Shown piece after piece: positions 6,028 to 6,921 of a stretch of DNA of 6,921 bases (position 1 is the first letter of the stretch; the number at the start of each line of letters is the position of its first letter). The notes under the pieces are model-generated. The model had not been told where the DNA came from, searched no databases, and saw nothing but the letters and a program-made list of their open reading frames with translations. The translations under genes were made by a program, and so were the position numbers. Origin of the DNA: Trueperaceae bacterium (GTDB taxonomy: Bacteria; Deinococcota; Deinococci; Deinococcales; Trueperaceae); NCBI GenBank assembly GCA_007130355.1, contig SLSQ01000155.1, forward strand, positions 1-6,921, in the 5' to 3' direction.

Positions 6028-6470
6028 CCGACGGGCTCCGGCGGCGAGGTCGGCGGCCGCGCCTCGGACGCCGCCGCCTCGGCCTTCGGTTCCTCGACGT
6101 CCGGGTCGTGCACGACGTGGGGCGCGACGCGCGCGAGAAGGCGCAGGCCGCCGGGCCACGGGTCGGCGTAGAAGCGGCCGTGCTGGTAGGAGACGATCTC
6201 GACGGCGGACACGCGGCGGTGCGGGTAGTGCCGTTCCAGCACGGGCGCGTGGGCCCGGAGTTCGGCGACGAAGTCCCGTCCGGAGAGGGTGCGCGAGGCG
6301 ACCAGCGAGCGCTTGCCGCGGAACCGGAAGACGAGCATGAGCAGCGCCGCCTGCTGGAAGGCGAGCGGGTCGGGCGCATCCGCCGGTTCCGGCGCCGCTT
6401 CGCGGTGGGTCCCGTCGGGGAGGGGTGCGTCGCTCGCCGGACGGGGCGGGTTCGGGTCGTTCGGGTTCAT
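6024..6470 (-). CDS. uncharacterised 148-aa protein divergent from recA
   Basis: I do not recognise the family. The product has a Pro/Asp/Ala-rich, probably disordered N-terminus (1-35), a compact middle (about 36-122) and a disordered acidic Pro/Ala/Glu-rich C-terminus (123-148). The middle alternates hydrophobic and basic stretches: AFQQAALLMLVFRFRGKRS (37-55), RDFVAELRAHAPVLERHYPH (65-84), VEIVSYQHGRFYADPWPGGLRLL (about 90-112) and HVVHDPD (118-124). There is no signal peptide, and the hydrophobic run at 40-50 is too short for a sure membrane helix. Coding is supported by GAGGA six bases before the ATG, a folded-looking core and tight abutment to fni. The reading frame on the opposite strand here has no family resemblance. 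The promoter region is shared with recA, but that does not establish a repair role. Confidence 0.72.
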   Translation of the reverse strand: MNPNDPNPPRPASDAPLPDGTHREAAPEPADAPDPLAFQQAALLMLVFRFRGKRSLVASRTLSGRDFVAELRAHAPVLERHYPHRRVSAVEIVSYQHGRFYADPWPGGLRLLARVAPHVVHDPDVEEPKAEAAASEARPPTSPPEPVG

Positions 6471-6476
6471 GACGGT

Positions 6477-6481
6477 TCCTC
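6477..6481 (-). promoter_or_regulatory. ribosome binding site of the uncharacterised gene
   Basis: GAGGA on the minus strand lies 6 bases before the ATG at 6470. It supports both the start choice and the reality of the gene. Confidence 0.65.
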
Positions 6482-6570
6482 GGGTGCGCGTTCCGACGGG
6501 GCCGGATCCGGCGTGGGCTGGGGCCGGGCGGGACCCGGACGGCGAATCAGCCTACCCGAGCCCCGAGCCC

Positions 6571-6599
6571 TTGCGTCGAGCGCCAGTATACCTTACGAT
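6571..6599 (+). promoter_or_regulatory. candidate recA promoter
   Basis: TTGCGT (6571-6576) and TACGAT (6594-6599) are separated by exactly 17 bases, the best -35/-10 pair seen in the window. It stands in a locally AT-richer patch within a strongly GC-rich region. Transcription would start near 6606, leaving a leader of about 127 bases before the recA ATG. Confidence 0.55.
6585..6590 (-). promoter_or_regulatory. candidate -10 box reading toward the uncharacterised gene
   Basis: TATACT on the minus strand matches the sigma-70 -10 consensus at five of six positions. The -35 region is poor. It would give a leader of about 107 bases. An alternative -10, TAGGCT (minus strand, 6554-6549), lies closer to the gene. 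Confidence 0.35.
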
Positions 6600-6605
6600 T
6601 TAAGG
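6591..6605. repeat. 15-base inverted repeat, candidate operator in the recA control region
   Basis: CCTTA (6591-6595) and TAAGG (6601-6605) are perfect complements around CGATT. The dyad covers the recA -10 box (6594-6599) and directly abuts the opposing TATACT box (6585-6590). A protein bound here could control both directions. It does not match the E. coli LexA box (CTGT-N8-ACAG) or the Gram-positive SOS box (CGAAC-N4-GTTCG). Its general form, a short dyad over the -10 region, recalls the Deinococcus radiation/desiccation response motif, but the half-sites differ. Regulator unknown. Confidence 0.45.
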
Positions 6606-6671
6606 CATCGCCGGCGCCGACCGAGCGGGGCCGGCGCCCGCACGCCCGGACGCCGCACGACGCTCGGACCC

Positions 6672-6683
6672 GACCGGCCGGTC
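6672..6683. repeat. 12-base palindrome in the recA leader
   Basis: GACCGGCCGGTC is a perfect palindrome between the proposed recA transcription start and its ATG. GGCGCC also occurs twice upstream (6613-6618 and 6633-6638) and could pair with itself. The rest of 6606-6720 is GC-rich with no open reading frame I can support. The palindrome may be fortuitous. Confidence 0.3.
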
Positions 6684-6720
6684 CCGCAACCCCCTTCCGC
6701 GCCCCGTGCGCGCGCCCTTC

Positions 6721-6726
6721 GAGGAG
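6721..6726 (+). promoter_or_regulatory. ribosome binding site of recA
   Basis: GAGGAG lies 6 bases before the ATG at 6733, a strong and well-spaced site that fixes the recA start. Confidence 0.8.
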
Positions 6727-6732
6727 ACGCAG

Positions 6733-6921
6733 ATGCCCCAAGCCCACGCGAACACGAACGCCGAACACGATGCGAAGCGACGCTCGCTCGACGCCACCCT
6801 CGCCCAGGTCGAACGTCAGTTCGGGAAGGGTGCGGTGATGCGGCTCGGTGACGAGTCGCAGCGGGAGCGGATCCAGGTGATTTCGACGGGGTCGTTGAGC
6901 GTGGATTCGGCGCTCGGGATC
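6733..6921 (+). CDS. recA: recombinase RecA, N-terminal 63 residues (cut by window end)
   Basis: RecA forms ATP-dependent filaments on single-stranded DNA, drives strand exchange in recombinational repair, and triggers LexA-type self-cleavage where such repressors exist. The visible part has a variable, polar first 15 residues (MPQAHANTNAEHDAK). The conserved N-terminal helix and linker follow: SLDATLAQVERQFGKGAVMRL (18-38), then VISTGSLSVDSALGI (49-63), matching the family's QIEKxFGKGxIMxLG and VxSTGSLxLDxALG. The Walker A motif would follow just beyond the window. The start is set by the GAGGAG site. The gene stands behind its own promoter. It does not have the cinA and ligT genes that precede recA in Deinococcus radiodurans. 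Confidence 0.97.
   Translation, partial: MPQAHANTNAEHDAKRRSLDATLAQVERQFGKGAVMRLGDESQRERIQVISTGSLSVDSALGI

Noticed and set aside
6758..6780. CGAAC copies near the recA start as a Gram-positive SOS box
   Set aside because: The CGAAC units lie in the same direction inside the coding sequence, with no GTTCG partner at 4-base spacing.
1..6921. A defence system, prophage, insertion sequence, CRISPR array or other accessory system
   Set aside because: No transposase, terminal repeats, spaced repeat array, integrase, toxin-antitoxin pair or defence domain is visible. Gene content and base composition are uniform and chromosomal.

Overview
This is an ordinary-looking, tightly packed stretch of chromosome from a very GC-rich bacterium. 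Gene content (coaD, hslO, an EamA transporter, plsY, a rhomboid protease, a type 2 isopentenyl-diphosphate isomerase and the start of recA) and promoter style point to Deinococcota, perhaps the Trueperaceae. The reasons are the type 2 (FMN) isomerase, the recA N-terminus, and -10 boxes sitting directly in front of ATG codons with no Shine-Dalgarno sequence, a style common in Deinococci. The taxonomic call is inference. Actinobacteria also use leaderless starts, but they fit the gene set less well.

Layout. The tail of an unidentified gene (2-148) overlaps the start of coaD (145-678, coenzyme A synthesis). A 76-base gap with paired repeats leads to hslO (755-1750, redox-activated chaperone Hsp33), which carries an extra C-terminal cysteine cluster. 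An EamA/DMT-type permease (1787-2680) follows. It converges on plsY (2697-3311, minus strand, acyl-phosphate:glycerol-3-phosphate acyltransferase) with 16 bases between the stops. A 107-base divergent region separates plsY from a long rhomboid protease gene (3419-4993), whose stop overlaps the GTG start of fni (4990-6027). fni meets an unidentified 148-aa gene (6024-6470, minus strand) tail to tail, with overlapping stop codons. A 262-base divergent control region (6471-6732) then leads to recA (6733 onward, cut by the window end after 63 codons).

The genes do not form one pathway. They are housekeeping functions: cofactor, phospholipid and isoprenoid synthesis, protein quality control, membrane proteolysis, transport and DNA repair. 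The likely transcription units are (unknown)-coaD with an internal promoter, hslO, the permease, plsY (minus), rhomboid-fni, the hypothetical gene (minus), and recA.

I see no mobile element, CRISPR array, tRNA or rRNA gene, and no clear intrinsic terminator. No new multi-gene system is evident. The most interesting signals are small. Three genes share a TACNNTCC box whose first six bases lie exactly 7 bases before the ATG. Hsp33 has a second CxxC/CxC cluster. A perfect 5+5 inverted repeat overlaps the recA -10 box and abuts an opposing -10 box.
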